From G963676205 sp964342525 (lineage in GTDB: Bacteria; Campylobacterota; Campylobacteria; Campylobacterales; Arcobacteraceae), in contig CAYFGQ010000004.1 of the NCBI GenBank assembly GCA_964342525.1, positions 27,131 to 91,130 on the forward strand: a stretch of DNA of 64,000 bases, in the 5' to 3' direction. The position numbers and the translations under genes were made by a program. The notes beneath the pieces were generated by a model that did not search any database, had not been told where the DNA came from, and saw only the letters and a program-made list of their open reading frames with translations. Below, piece after piece: positions 17,158 to 25,980 of the stretch; the stretch's first letter is position 1, and each line of letters opens with the position of its first letter.

Positions 17158-18501
17158 CTATTTAAAGTTTAGGGTAAAACTACTTCCTTTATTTTCTTCA
17201 CTTTTTAGTTTTATATCCGTATCAAATTTATCACAGATTTTTTTAACTATAGATAGCCCAAGTCCTATGCCATTTTCAGAAGATGTTCTTACTTTGTCTA
17301 CTCTGTAAAATCTATCAAAAATTTTCTCTTGATCCTCTTTTTTTATCCCTATACCCGTATCGCTTATATTTAGAGATATTTTGTTTTTATCTCTTTTTGC
17401 TTCTATGTGTATATGCCCTTTTTGAGTATATTTTGTGGCATTTGATATAAGGTTATTTATAACTATTGATAGATAGTTTTCATCAAATCTTACTTTTAAA
17501 TCCTCTTGTATATCTATTTTTATCTCAAGGTTTTTATTTTCTATGGCTTCTAGGTTTGACTCTATAGAATCAAATAGTACTTGATCTAAAGAGGTGATTT
17601 TTTTAGATATTTGCTCCTTATCTAGTCTTGATAGGATCAAAAAGCTATTTATGATATTTTGTATCTTTATTTGCTCTTTATCTATTTTTTTTAGGGCTAT
17701 TTGAAACTCTTCTTTTGATAAGTCTTTATCTTTACATACTTCTATAACCCCTTGGATAACTGTAAGGGGAGTTTTTAGCTCATGGGAAGCATCCGATGAG
17801 AATTGTTTTATAGAATTGATACTTGTTTCTATATTTGCAAGCATAAGATTAAAATCTTTTGTAAGTTTTTCAAACTCATCACCTGTATTAAACTCTTTTA
17901 TTCTTTTATCTAGTTCTTGATTGTTTTGTAATACTTCCACTTCATTTAATATTTGTTTTAAGGGTTTGATTGTTTTATTTATCAATAAATATCCAATGAT
18001 TAGTAAAACAAAAAGTATGATTATATTTAGTATTATTACACTTTCATAGATATCATTTATGGAAGCATCTAAAAAGTTTTCATTTATCCCTAGAAATATT
18101 TCATATTCTTGCTTATCTTCTTCAAAAAATTCATGGATAAAAACAAAATCATCAAGCTCTATAAGTCCATTTTCTTCAATATCCTCATGTTCTTCATGTA
18201 TAATCTCTTCAAGTATTCTTTCTGTTTTATAATTACTTTGATTTGAAAAGATAAGTTGTTCATCTTTTAGAATTATTAAAAACTGATTTTTAAGGTCAAT
18301 ATGTCTGTCAATATTTTTAAGATCAAGTTTATCTATAAACATCACCTCATAGAGCTCATCTGCTGTTTCATTTATAAGATCAAAGGTATTTGTATCTTTA
18401 TTTAATTGTATAAAATATAAAGTGATAAAAGTAAGAAAAGCCAATACTAAAGTAATAGTGATAGCATATAAAGTAAATAGTTTAGCTTTTACACTTTTCA
18501 T
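17158..18501 (-). CDS. Two-component sensor histidine kinase
   Basis: A 447-residue membrane kinase. Transmembrane segments lie near residues 10-30 and 155-177, framing an acidic periplasmic domain rich in Glu and Asp. A HAMP-like linker follows, then the phosphoacceptor region SSDASHELKTPLTVIQG near 237-253, the N box NNLISNATKY, and ATP-binding DTGIGI and GIGLGLSIVKKI. It overlaps its response regulator by 4 bases. The architecture is that of OmpR-partnered kinases such as those sensing metals or envelope state; the signal is unknown. Confidence 0.88.
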   Translation of the reverse strand: MKSVKAKLFTLYAITITLVLAFLTFITLYFIQLNKDTNTFDLINETADELYEVMFIDKLDLKNIDRHIDLKNQFLIILKDEQLIFSNQSNYKTERILEEIIHEEHEDIEENGLIELDDFVFIHEFFEEDKQEYEIFLGINENFLDASINDIYESVIILNIIILFVLLIIGYLLINKTIKPLKQILNEVEVLQNNQELDKRIKEFNTGDEFEKLTKDFNLMLANIETSINSIKQFSSDASHELKTPLTVIQGVIEVCKDKDLSKEEFQIALKKIDKEQIKIQNIINSFLILSRLDKEQISKKITSLDQVLFDSIESNLEAIENKNLEIKIDIQEDLKVRFDENYLSIVINNLISNATKYTQKGHIHIEAKRDKNKISLNISDTGIGIKKEDQEKIFDRFYRVDKVRTSSENGIGLGLSIVKKICDKFDTDIKLKSEENKGSSFTLNFK

Positions 18502-19160
18502 TTTATTGTATATCCTAGATTTTTTATATTGTGTATATATGCCTCATCGAAGTTTTTATCTATTTTATTTCTTAGTCTATAGATATAAACTTTTACTAGA
18601 TTACTTGCATTTGAGTAGTTCATATCCCAAACAGATTCTATGATCATACTTTCACTTACTATAGTGTTTTGATTTTGTAATAATATTTCAAGTATTGCAA
18701 ACTCTTTTGCTGTAAGTTCAATATCTTTATCTTCTCTAGAAACAGTTTTTTTCAAAATATCTATTTTCAGATCTTTAAATACTAATTGATTTGTTGTTTG
18801 ATTGTTTCTTCTTTGAAGTACTCTAAGTCTAGCAAGTAGTTCTTTTAGTACAAAGGGTTTTGTCATATAGTCATCTGCACCACTATCAAGACCTTCAATA
18901 ATATCTTCACTATCATCTTTTGCTGTAAGCATTAAAATAGGAGTAGTGATCTTATTTGATCTTAGCTCTTTACAAAGCTCTACACCATTTAAAAAAGGTA
19001 TCATGATATCTAAGATAATAATATCATATATATTTGTAGTAGCAAGATAAAATCCTTCTCTTCCATCATGTGAAATATCTACACTATAACCTTGCTCTTT
19101 TAAGTCTTTTTGTAAAAAGTCAGTTATTTGTGGGTTGTCTTCTACTACTAATACTTTCAT
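18498..19160 (-). CDS. OmpR/PhoB-family response regulator
   Basis: A 220-residue regulator with an N-terminal receiver domain (VLVVEDNPQITDFLQ, phosphorylatable Asp in DIIILDIMIP near residue 52, LTAKDD near 80, KPF near 101) and a C-terminal winged helix (VSREDKDIELTAKEFAILEILL, then VYIYRLRNKID). It is encoded directly upstream of its kinase and 58 bases downstream of a small periplasmic protein that may be its target or sensor accessory. Confidence 0.9.
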   Translation of the reverse strand: MKVLVVEDNPQITDFLQKDLKEQGYSVDISHDGREGFYLATTNIYDIIILDIMIPFLNGVELCKELRSNKITTPILMLTAKDDSEDIIEGLDSGADDYMTKPFVLKELLARLRVLQRRNNQTTNQLVFKDLKIDILKKTVSREDKDIELTAKEFAILEILLQNQNTIVSESMIIESVWDMNYSNASNLVKVYIYRLRNKIDKNFDEAYIHNIKNLGYTIK

Positions 19161-19218
19161 AATACCTTCTATTGTTTTATTATTATATAGTGCCTAAAAA
19201 TTCATTAGTGAATCTTTA

Positions 19219-19575
19219 TTAGTCATCTTGTTGTATATCTAGGGCAGTGATTTTACCATTTTCTCTTTTTGCTAAAACTTCCACTTCATCACCCACTTTT
19301 ATTTTATGCTCTGAGTGTGAAACAAAGGTATTGTCATCCACTATAACCTTTATTCCTGAAATGATCCAAGTACCAGATAGGTTATCTTTTGGTCTTTTTT
19401 CAACATCACCTTCAAATTCATAATTTGCATCTTTAAATTTTTCCATAAAAAATCTATCTTCTAAATAGCTTGATCCATGTTCATTATCATGGCATCTATC
19501 TTCATCTGCAAACGATGTCATTGGGATTAGGGCAAGTAATGCACCTGATAAAATTAATTTTTGTAAGTTTTTCAT
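19219..19575 (-). CDS. Small exported OB-like protein (DUF5666 type)
   Basis: A 118-residue protein with a cleavable signal peptide (hydrophobic core LILSGALLALIPMTSFA). The mature part begins with a Cys/His/acidic stretch (DEDRCHDNEHGSS) and then a beta-rich domain with GIKVIVDDNTFVS and KVGDEVEVLAKREN, like DUF5666 / bacterial OB-fold domains. It is the first gene before the two-component pair on the same strand, so it is probably either regulated by or part of that signalling unit. Metal binding by the CHDNEH segment is possible, not shown. Confidence 0.6.
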   Translation of the reverse strand: MKNLQKLILSGALLALIPMTSFADEDRCHDNEHGSSYLEDRFFMEKFKDANYEFEGDVEKRPKDNLSGTWIISGIKVIVDDNTFVSHSEHKIKVGDEVEVLAKRENGKITALDIQQDD

Positions 19576-19665
19576 CTTATATCCTTTTTGTTTTGATAGT
19601 GTTATTTTAAAAGGCTGAAATGAAATACAAGTGAATTCAAAATGAAATTTTATTCATTTTGGAAT

Positions 19666-20433
19666 TTATTTACTCCAAAATTTTAAAAAGTGGATAATTT
19701 CATCTTTTACATAAATATTTTGAGTAATATCGTGTTTAGTTTGGGGTAGGATTATCACCTTTGCATTTTTATGTTGCATAAGTGCTTTTGTGCAGTGTCC
19801 ATCTACTTCATGTTTTTCATTTGCTTTTGAATCGTTTGAGAAGAATTGATCATGAGTACCAATGATATTTAAAATAGGTTCATTCTTTTTGGCTCCTAGT
19901 TTAAAATCTCTTGAATAGTATCCATTTTCACATGAATAGGCTGTAATGATTCTAGCTTTAAATCTCCTCTTATCATAGGCTGCAGCTGCTAAACCACCCT
20001 CTGAATTTCCCATAAGAAATATTTGACTTTGATCTATAAAAGGGATCTCTTTTAGTTTTTCTAGATTGTAGTGGATCTCTGCTTGTCTTACTTTGTGTAC
20101 CTTTTCATAGGTTTTGATTTTTTCATTTTCCCCATAGGTGGGTCTATCTTTTAGTTTGAAAGAGTTTGGGGCAAAAAATATAAAGCCAGTATTTTCTACT
20201 ATCCATTTTCTATATGTTACACCCTTATTTAATCCAGCTGAGCCATGTATAAAAATAAGTAGAGGTAGTTTTTCATATGTTTTAAAATCTGGATATTTTT
20301 TTTTGAATTTATTAAGGCTTCCATAGTAGTTTTCTTTTAATCCACCAAAACCTTTTGGTAATCCTATATAGGCGTATTTAAAGGTATCTTTGAAGTTATC
20401 ATATTTATTTAGTGTTTTTAGTATCTCTTTCAT
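19666..20433 (-). CDS. Alpha/beta hydrolase, dienelactone hydrolase-like
   Basis: A 255-residue alpha/beta hydrolase. LLIFIHGSAGLNKG holds the oxyanion-hole HG motif near residue 60, FLMGNSEGGLAA the nucleophile elbow (G-x-S-x-G) near 145, IIGTHDQFFS the acidic residue and TKHDIT the catalytic histidine near 240. No signal peptide is apparent, so it is probably cytoplasmic. Substrate is unknown. It is a singleton upstream of, and divergent from, the cobalt operon. Confidence 0.72.
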   Translation of the reverse strand: MKEILKTLNKYDNFKDTFKYAYIGLPKGFGGLKENYYGSLNKFKKKYPDFKTYEKLPLLIFIHGSAGLNKGVTYRKWIVENTGFIFFAPNSFKLKDRPTYGENEKIKTYEKVHKVRQAEIHYNLEKLKEIPFIDQSQIFLMGNSEGGLAAAAYDKRRFKARIITAYSCENGYYSRDFKLGAKKNEPILNIIGTHDQFFSNDSKANEKHEVDGHCTKALMQHKNAKVIILPQTKHDITQNIYVKDEIIHFLKFWSK

Positions 20434-20500
20434 TTTGAAAGTCTAACAAAAAATATTTAAATTAATATTTCTAGCTAAGACTATTTAATAAATCATTGGA

Positions 20501-20506
20501 TATAAT
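20501..20506 (+). promoter_or_regulatory. Putative -10 box of the cobalt operon
   Basis: TATAAT at 20501-20506 is followed by CCGCG. The same TATAAT-C-GCG layout recurs before ybeY (54467) and the CvpA-like gene (55845). It is the only clear -10 upstream of cbiK and would produce a long leader of about 225 nt before the cbiK start at 20740. Confidence 0.5.
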
Positions 20507-20512
20507 CCGCGT

Positions 20513-20686
20513 ATGAAAAACTTAAGAGGTTATAAAAAAAGGTATTTTAAGCTATCTACTATAGCTATGTATTCTACACTACTTACACTTTGCAAAGAGC
20601 AGAGTAATTTCGTGTACCATAAAAAAGCCTTTGAGTATGATCCTCTAAATAAAGACCCTCCTGTTTCTACTTTTTGTAAAATTTAA
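20513..20686 (+). CDS. 57-residue ORF in the leader of the cobalt operon
   Basis: This ORF fills most of the 306-bp gap between the hydrolase gene and cbiK. ATG 20513 lies only 7 bases after a TATAAT box, so a transcript would be nearly leaderless; no Shine-Dalgarno is present. The product is basic at the N-terminus (MKNLRGYKKRYFKLST), has a short hydrophobic middle and ends in TFCKI. I do not recognise it. It could be a leader peptide, a leaderless small protein or non-coding leader RNA. A small hairpin (TATGAC / GTCATA) follows near 20702-20719 before the cbiK ribosome site. Confidence 0.3.
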   Translation: MKNLRGYKKRYFKLSTIAMYSTLLTLCKEQSNFVYHKKAFEYDPLNKDPPVSTFCKI

Positions 20687-20739
20687 TCACTAATATTAGA
20701 ATATGACATAAAGGTCATAAGAACAAAAAGGAAAATCCT

Positions 20740-21561
20740 ATGGATAAAAGATTTAGACATTATAATAAAGACCTAGCGATAGTGCTATCTTGTTTTGGCT
20801 CAGTTGTGGAGCAACAAAAGTATATAAGATTAAAAGAGTTTGTTGAATCAAAGTTTGAAGCAGCAGATCTGTTTACCGCATTTCAATCAAGAATGGTAAT
20901 TAAAAAATTAGCTAAAAATGGTGAAGAGTATAAAACCCTTACTCAAACACTAGCAGATGTGGATGCTTTAGGGTATAAAAGAGTTGTGGTAGTTTCTATT
21001 AACCTTTTCCCTACTGATGAGCATCAACTTGTAAAGAGAATAGCTGATGGATTCAATACTTTTAGTGAGTCTTATATCAAAATAACTGATGCTATTTTTA
21101 ATAAAACAAAATATACTACAAAAGCACTACAGGCTATAAGCGATAAATTTAAAAGTGAAGATACTGCAAATCTATTTATTATCCATGGTACACCAAAGCT
21201 AGAGACTATTGGAACCGCATCTATTGATTATGCTGGAGGGTTTTTATCCAAGATAGCTAAAAGAAATCACTTTTGTTCTTTGGAGGGGGCTTATCCTTTC
21301 CATGCTGTTAAAGATTCTATTATTGAAGAGATTAAAGATAAAGGTTTTAAAAAAGTAAAAGTTATTCCTTTATTACTTGTAAGTGGAAACCATTTCGATA
21401 ATGATGCAGTAGAGATACAAGAAGCTATGGATGGCTATTTTGAAACAAGTATCGCTATGGATGGTGGTGAGAAGTTTGCATTGATTGAGGAAGATTATAT
21501 CTTAGATATTATAGTAGCTGAGATAAAAGAAGAGATAAAGAAAACGGAAATCAATAAATGA
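20740..21561 (+). CDS. cbiK: Sirohydrochlorin cobaltochelatase
   Basis: A 273-residue long-form class II chelatase of the CbiK type. LSCFGSVVEQQK begins the first half; LFIIHGTPKLETIG contains the first metal-site histidine and LLLVSGNHFDND the second, with the acidic LEGAYPFHAV between them. It inserts cobalt into sirohydrochlorin early in the anaerobic B12 route. It heads the forward cobalt operon with transporter genes directly behind it and overlaps the next gene by 4 bases. No signal peptide is visible, so it acts in the cytoplasm. Confidence 0.85.
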   Translation: MDKRFRHYNKDLAIVLSCFGSVVEQQKYIRLKEFVESKFEAADLFTAFQSRMVIKKLAKNGEEYKTLTQTLADVDALGYKRVVVVSINLFPTDEHQLVKRIADGFNTFSESYIKITDAIFNKTKYTTKALQAISDKFKSEDTANLFIIHGTPKLETIGTASIDYAGGFLSKIAKRNHFCSLEGAYPFHAVKDSIIEEIKDKGFKKVKVIPLLLVSGNHFDNDAVEIQEAMDGYFETSIAMDGGEKFALIEEDYILDIIVAEIKEEIKKTEINK

Positions 21562-22349
21562 GAAAACTATTAACAACACTAACAGCAACGACAATTTTAA
21601 CAACAAGTGCATTAGCACACTTTCAAATGGTTTATACACCAGATACAGCCCTTACAAAGGGTAAAACAATTGAATTAAAACATGTATTTACACATCCATT
21701 TGCAGATGAACATACAATGGATATGGCAGGTGTAGAAGAGTTTTATGTGATCAATAAAGGTAAAAAGAAAGATCTAAAAGATACTTTAAAACCAATTGTA
21801 TGGAAGGGTAATCACAACTCAGGAAAAGCCTTTACATCAAAATATAAAGCAAGAAGAATGGGTGATCATCTAATGATAGTAACACCAACACCATATTATG
21901 AAGCAAATGAAGATGTATATATCCAACAAATCACAAAAACAGTGATCAATGTAGCAGGAACACCAACAGATTGGGATAGTGAACTTGGTCTAAAAGCTGA
22001 GATTGTACCATTAACTAAACCATATTCTATTTGGGAAGGTGGGAGTTTTACAGGTATAGTAAAATCAAATGGTAAGCCAGTACCTTATGCAGAGATTGAA
22101 GTTGAGTATCTAAATAATGTACCTGATATGAAAGCAAATGCAATGGGGAAAAACATATATGAAGCACCACAAGATTCATTTGTAACGATGGGAATTAAAG
22201 CAAATAAAGATGGTGAGTTTACATTTGCTTTACCAAAAGCTGGATTCTGGGGATTTTGTGCTTTAGGTGTAGGATCTGACACAGAATATAAAGGTAAAGA
22301 GCTTAGTCAAGATGCTGTAATCTGGGTTGAAGCTAAGCCTATGAAATAA
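21558..22349 (+). CDS. Periplasmic DUF4198 protein of a Co/Ni transporter (NikK-like)
   Basis: A 263-residue exported protein with signal peptide MRKLLTTLTATTILTTSALA, leaving a mature N-terminus that begins with histidine (HFQMVYTPD). The DUF4198 family is commonly encoded beside ECF-type nickel/cobalt transporters, where it is called NikK. The C-terminal LPKAGFWGFCALGVGS and DAVIWVEAKPM match the family's beta-sandwich. It probably binds or delivers the metal in the periplasm. Cobalt rather than nickel is favoured by the surrounding B12 genes. Confidence 0.75.
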   Translation: MRKLLTTLTATTILTTSALAHFQMVYTPDTALTKGKTIELKHVFTHPFADEHTMDMAGVEEFYVINKGKKKDLKDTLKPIVWKGNHNSGKAFTSKYKARRMGDHLMIVTPTPYYEANEDVYIQQITKTVINVAGTPTDWDSELGLKAEIVPLTKPYSIWEGGSFTGIVKSNGKPVPYAEIEVEYLNNVPDMKANAMGKNIYEAPQDSFVTMGIKANKDGEFTFALPKAGFWGFCALGVGSDTEYKGKELSQDAVIWVEAKPMK

Positions 22350-22351
22350 TC

Positions 22352-22942
22352 ATGCATATTAGTGAAGGAGTATTATCAACGGGAATCATAGTCGCATCTG
22401 CTGCGACTTTGATCCCTTTGATAGCAAATAGTGTAAGAAAACTACAATATGAGGATATCTCAAAAGTGGCACTTTTAAGTGCTTTATTTTTTGTGGTATC
22501 TACTATCCATTTACCAATTGGAGTGACGAGTGTACACTTTATGATGCTTGGTATGATAGGTATTATGCTTGGTTGGCATAGTTTTACTGCACTTTTGATA
22601 GCTTTATTATTACAAGCTTTATTGATAGGTTTTGGTGGTATTACATCTCTGGCTGTAAATACATTAAATACAGGAATAGGGGCACTCTCAGGATTTTATC
22701 TATTTAAAATATTAAAAGATAGATTACCATTTGTAGTGACATCTTTTATAGTGGGATTTGTGCCTATTGTATTAGCCTCTATAGGTATTGCTGTAGCATT
22801 GATGTTTAGTAATGATGACTTTATCACTGTAGCAAAAACTGCACTTTTAGCACATTTGCCTCTTGCTTTTGTTGAGGGTGTGATTATGGTGTTTTTATTT
22901 AAAACACTTCAAAAGTATCAAATCAAAGGTTTAGATATATGA
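22352..22942 (+). CDS. cbiM: ECF transporter substrate-specific subunit CbiM
   Basis: A 196-residue integral membrane protein starting MHISEGVLS, the invariant N-terminus whose Met-His backbone and side chain coordinate Co or Ni in this family. About six hydrophobic helices follow, with VVSTIHLPIGVTSVHFMMLG near 50-68 supplying the conserved His pair and PLAFVEGVIMVFL near the end. It sits two bases after the DUF4198 gene and overlaps the next one. It is slightly shorter than many CbiM proteins but complete in its motifs. Confidence 0.9.
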   Translation: MHISEGVLSTGIIVASAATLIPLIANSVRKLQYEDISKVALLSALFFVVSTIHLPIGVTSVHFMMLGMIGIMLGWHSFTALLIALLLQALLIGFGGITSLAVNTLNTGIGALSGFYLFKILKDRLPFVVTSFIVGFVPIVLASIGIAVALMFSNDDFITVAKTALLAHLPLAFVEGVIMVFLFKTLQKYQIKGLDI

Positions 22943-23454
22943 AAATTTTAATGATATTTTTATTTCCTTTTATGTTATTTGCACACTCTTTAAGTGTAAC
23001 AGCATCTTATGAAGATGGTGAGCTTTTTATAGAGTCTTATTTTGGTGATGGTAATCCTTGTAAAGGGTGTGTATTTAGTTTAAAAAAAGATGGAAATGAG
23101 CTGTTTAAAAATATCTTAGATGATGATGGAGTGTTTGAACAGGCTTTAGATGCAAAACCACCTTTTGACATTCATATCAATGGTGGTATGGGTCACTGGG
23201 CAGATGTGAAAATAGATGGAAGTGAAATGGGTGAAAAATCTGATACTATGGCTAGTGGTAGTGCTACTATGAATAGTATAGATGAAACAAAAATAAGACA
23301 GATCATAAGAAGTGAGCTAAATAAACAAAATAGCAAGATAGAATCTATGATCGAAAAAAATAAATCAAATCTAGAAAAGATGTTGGTTGGTCTTGGATAT
23401 ATATTAGGAATATTTGGTATATGGCAGCTATTTATGAAGCGTCAAAAAAAGTAG
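22939..23454 (+). CDS. Small membrane subunit of the cobalt ECF transporter (NikL/CbiN-like)
   Basis: A 171-residue protein with an N-terminal signal or helix (LMIFLFPFMLFA), a periplasmic domain rich in Asp/Glu/Gly with a CKGC pair near 35-38, a helical segment and a C-terminal transmembrane helix (VGLGYILGIFGIWQLF). Topology, position between cbiM and cbiQ, and the histidine after the first helix (AHSLSV) suggest the auxiliary component needed for metal loading. Sequence similarity to classical CbiN is weak. Confidence 0.65.
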   Translation: MKILMIFLFPFMLFAHSLSVTASYEDGELFIESYFGDGNPCKGCVFSLKKDGNELFKNILDDDGVFEQALDAKPPFDIHINGGMGHWADVKIDGSEMGEKSDTMASGSATMNSIDETKIRQIIRSELNKQNSKIESMIEKNKSNLEKMLVGLGYILGIFGIWQLFMKRQKK

Positions 23455-24086
23455 ACTATTCTGTAGCTTTAATCTCTATATTTATTTATAGTTTTTTTAT
23501 AGCTACTATAAAAGAGATAAGTTTACTACTTTTTATCCCTATTTTAGTACAAGCTTTTATTCTAAGGATAGATTTTAAAAAGGTATTTAAAAAAGTATTA
23601 AAGGTAAACCTTTTTATTGGGATTACATTTTTGATACTTTTTTTAGAAGAAAAAGTTGAATTAGCTTGGCTTGTTTTTATAAGAGCCAATCTAATTCTTT
23701 GGTATACTCTTAGCTTTGATTTTAATGGCTTTACTTTATATAAGGCACTAAATAATCTAAAGATATCAAATAAATTTTCTTTGGTATTGTTTTTTACTGT
23801 GAAGTATATAGAGATACTATTTGAAGAGGCTAAAAGATTAAAAGATGCAATTTTTATACGTGGATTTAAAGCGAAGTTTGAATTAAACTCTTTAAAGGTG
23901 TATGCAAATTTGATATCTTTTTTACTTTTTAAAACTGTTAGTAAATTAAATACTGTAGAGGATCTGATAGTTTTAAGATGTAAAGATGGATGTTTAATGC
24001 CATCAAGACAAATAGAAGTAAAACTAAATGAGATAGTACTTCTTTCAACAATATTAGGAGTAATTATTGCCTATTATTTTAGATAA
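23421..24086 (+). CDS. cbiQ: ECF transporter transmembrane subunit CbiQ
   Basis: A 221-residue membrane protein with four or five helices. ARRL-type coupling motif appears as EAKRLKDAIFIRGFKA near 135, which transmits ATPase motion in CbiQ/EcfT proteins. The annotated start overlaps the preceding gene by 34 bases; a start nearer KVDYSVALIS would reduce this, so the exact N-terminus is uncertain. It ends inside the TTG-started cbiO. Confidence 0.8.
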   Translation: MAAIYEASKKVDYSVALISIFIYSFFIATIKEISLLLFIPILVQAFILRIDFKKVFKKVLKVNLFIGITFLILFLEEKVELAWLVFIRANLILWYTLSFDFNGFTLYKALNNLKISNKFSLVLFFTVKYIEILFEEAKRLKDAIFIRGFKAKFELNSLKVYANLISFLLFKTVSKLNTVEDLIVLRCKDGCLMPSRQIEVKLNEIVLLSTILGVIIAYYFR

Positions 24087-24699
24087 TATAAAAACAGATA
24101 TCTTCTCAAATATCTCACTAAAATTAAATGAGGGTGAGAAGATAGCTATTATAGGTGAAAATGGTATAGGAAAAACCACATTTTTGCGTACACTTATGGG
24201 GCTAGTTCCTTTTGAGGGTGAGATGCAAATACTAGATACTAAACTAAAAGAGAAAAAAGATTTTAGGGCTGTATATGGTGAGCTAGGATATCTTTTTCAA
24301 GATAGTGATGATAGTTTTATAGCACCTAGTGTACAAGAGGAGATAGCATTTTCTCAGTATAATAAAACAGGTGATTTTGAAGAGGCTATGAATAGGGCTG
24401 GAAAACTTTTAAATGCTTTTAAAATAGAACATATAAAAGATAAAGTACCTATAAAACTCTCAGGTGGGCAAAAAAGGATAGTATCAATAGCTGCTGTGAT
24501 GGCACATGATCCAAAGATATTACTTTTGGATGAACCAAGTAATCACCTAGATACAAATGTATCTTTATTGGTATTAGAAAAACTAAAAGAGTTCAAAGGA
24601 AGTATAATAATGGTCGCACACGATATTGAGTTTGCAAAAAATATTGTAGATAAATTTTATAAACTAGACAGTAATGGTTTAAAGGAGATAGATGTCTAA
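24067..24699 (+). CDS. cbiO: ECF transporter ATPase CbiO
   Basis: A 210-residue ABC ATPase beginning at TTG 24067 with AGGAG six bases before it. Walker A is GENGIGKTT near 31-39, the Q-loop LGYLFQDSDD near 75, the signature LSGGQKR near 131 and Walker B ILLLDEPSNHLD near 151. The protein is shorter than typical CbiO (about 270), lacking most of the C-terminal dimer region, but all catalytic motifs are intact. It powers metal uptake with CbiM and CbiQ, and overlaps cbiL by 8 bases. Confidence 0.88.
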   Translation: MPIILDNIKTDIFSNISLKLNEGEKIAIIGENGIGKTTFLRTLMGLVPFEGEMQILDTKLKEKKDFRAVYGELGYLFQDSDDSFIAPSVQEEIAFSQYNKTGDFEEAMNRAGKLLNAFKIEHIKDKVPIKLSGGQKRIVSIAAVMAHDPKILLLDEPSNHLDTNVSLLVLEKLKEFKGSIIMVAHDIEFAKNIVDKFYKLDSNGLKEIDV

Positions 24700-25357
24700 A
24701 AAACTTTATATGGTCTCACTTGGTCCGGGTGACCATGAGCTTATCACTTTAAAGGCACTAAAAGCACTACAAAATAGTGATGCTATAGTAGTACCAACAA
24801 AATCAAGTGATAATAGCTTCACAAGATCAATGACCCACAAAATAGTATCAAAACTTATGGATGAATTTGGTTTTGATAAGCCACTTATTCCTATGTATTC
24901 ACCTATGAATTTTAAACATGAGGATTGGCAAAGACAGGCAAATATTATAATCGATAGTTTAGCAGATTATGATAATGTATCATTTGTAACACTTGGTGAT
25001 AGTGGAGTTTATAGCTCTGTTTATTATCTATATGAATTATTTTCAAATGATATTCAAGACTACACAGAAGTGATTCCTGGGGTGACTTCTTTTTCTCAAA
25101 GCTCAGCCTTAGTAAAAAAACCAATTTGTTTAGGTGATAGTGGATTTGAAGTGATTCCATTAATTGGGAAAGAAGTACCAAAAACTACTGTTTATATGAG
25201 ACCAAAAGTTGGACTAGATACTAAAGAGATAGAAGAGCAAGGTGATATATATACCTTTGAAAATCTAAACTATAAAAATCAAAATATTATAGAGGGTAAA
25301 AAATCTATTGTAGATAGATATATGACCTTATTTATCGATTTTTTTAAAAGTAAATAA
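24692..25357 (+). CDS. cbiL: Cobalt-precorrin-2 C20-methyltransferase
   Basis: A 221-residue tetrapyrrole methylase. YMVSLGPGDHELITLKALKA is the N-terminal SAM motif; VVPTKSSDNS, LGDSGVYSSVYYL and IPGVTSFSQSSAL are typical of CbiL/CobI. It methylates C20 of cobalt-precorrin-2. Uniquely among the ring methylases it is encoded in the forward cobalt operon rather than with cbiF/cbiH, directly after cbiO and sharing one base with the next gene. Confidence 0.9.
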   Translation: MSKKLYMVSLGPGDHELITLKALKALQNSDAIVVPTKSSDNSFTRSMTHKIVSKLMDEFGFDKPLIPMYSPMNFKHEDWQRQANIIIDSLADYDNVSFVTLGDSGVYSSVYYLYELFSNDIQDYTEVIPGVTSFSQSSALVKKPICLGDSGFEVIPLIGKEVPKTTVYMRPKVGLDTKEIEEQGDIYTFENLNYKNQNIIEGKKSIVDRYMTLFIDFFKSK

Positions 25358-25980
25358 TGAAGAGATTTTCAAAAAAAGAGGTAGATACCCTAAAGCAGAT
25401 TATGCTTTCTCGCCGTGATGTACGGGGAAATAGATTTATAGATAAAAAGATCAAAAACAAAGTACTTGAAGAGATATTAGCAGCAGCAAATTGTGCACCA
25501 TCTGTTGGTTTTTCTCAGCCTTGGAAGTTTTTAATCATAAAAGATAAAGATATCAGGTCTAAAATATATAAAGACTTTGTAAAAGAAAACAATAAAGCAA
25601 AAAAGATATTCAAAGATAAAAGTTTATACAAAGACTTAAAACTTGAGGGGATAAAAGAATCCTATATAAATATAGCAGTGTTTTATAAAAAGCCTACGAA
25701 AAAGATACTTGGACAAACCTCCCAAAAGAAAATGGGTGAATATAGTGTAGTGTGTGCCATAGAAAACCTTTGGCTTATGGCTAGAGCTTTAGGCGTAGGT
25801 GTAGGTTGGGTGAGTATCCTAAAACCAAAGAGAGTGAAAAAGATACTTGGAGTTGGTAAAGATCATAAGCTTATAGGATATCTTACTTTAGGATATGTGG
25901 ATCAGTTTTTAGATAAGCCAGAACTAGAGACTTTAGGGTGGGAAAAGAAAAAGTCCATAAAAGATATACAGGTGATTTAG
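25357..25980 (+). CDS. BluB-like nitroreductase-fold flavoenzyme
   Basis: A 207-residue nitroreductase-superfamily protein closely resembling 5,6-dimethylbenzimidazole synthase BluB: SRRDVRGNRFIDK (FMN phosphate site), APSVGFSQPWKFL near 50 and ENLWLMARALGVGVGWVSI near 133. BluB cleaves FMNH2 with O2 to form the B12 lower ligand. Its place between cbiL and the cobD block supports a role in lower-ligand supply, so bluB is the best guess, but I leave the symbol blank as specificity residues cannot be checked. ATG 25357 overlaps the cbiL stop by one base. Confidence 0.75.
   Translation: MKRFSKKEVDTLKQIMLSRRDVRGNRFIDKKIKNKVLEEILAAANCAPSVGFSQPWKFLIIKDKDIRSKIYKDFVKENNKAKKIFKDKSLYKDLKLEGIKESYINIAVFYKKPTKKILGQTSQKKMGEYSVVCAIENLWLMARALGVGVGWVSILKPKRVKKILGVGKDHKLIGYLTLGYVDQFLDKPELETLGWEKKKSIKDIQVI

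Noticed and set aside
20434..20739. Cobalamin riboswitch before cbiK
   Set aside because: No B12-box-like conserved segment or the expected multi-helix GC-rich core; same for the cbiA upstream region (16513-16594).
25938..25979. Upstream ATG start for the APH-fold kinase
   Set aside because: It lies inside the BluB-like gene with no ribosome site, whereas GTG 25980 has AGGTGAT and a one-base stop overlap.
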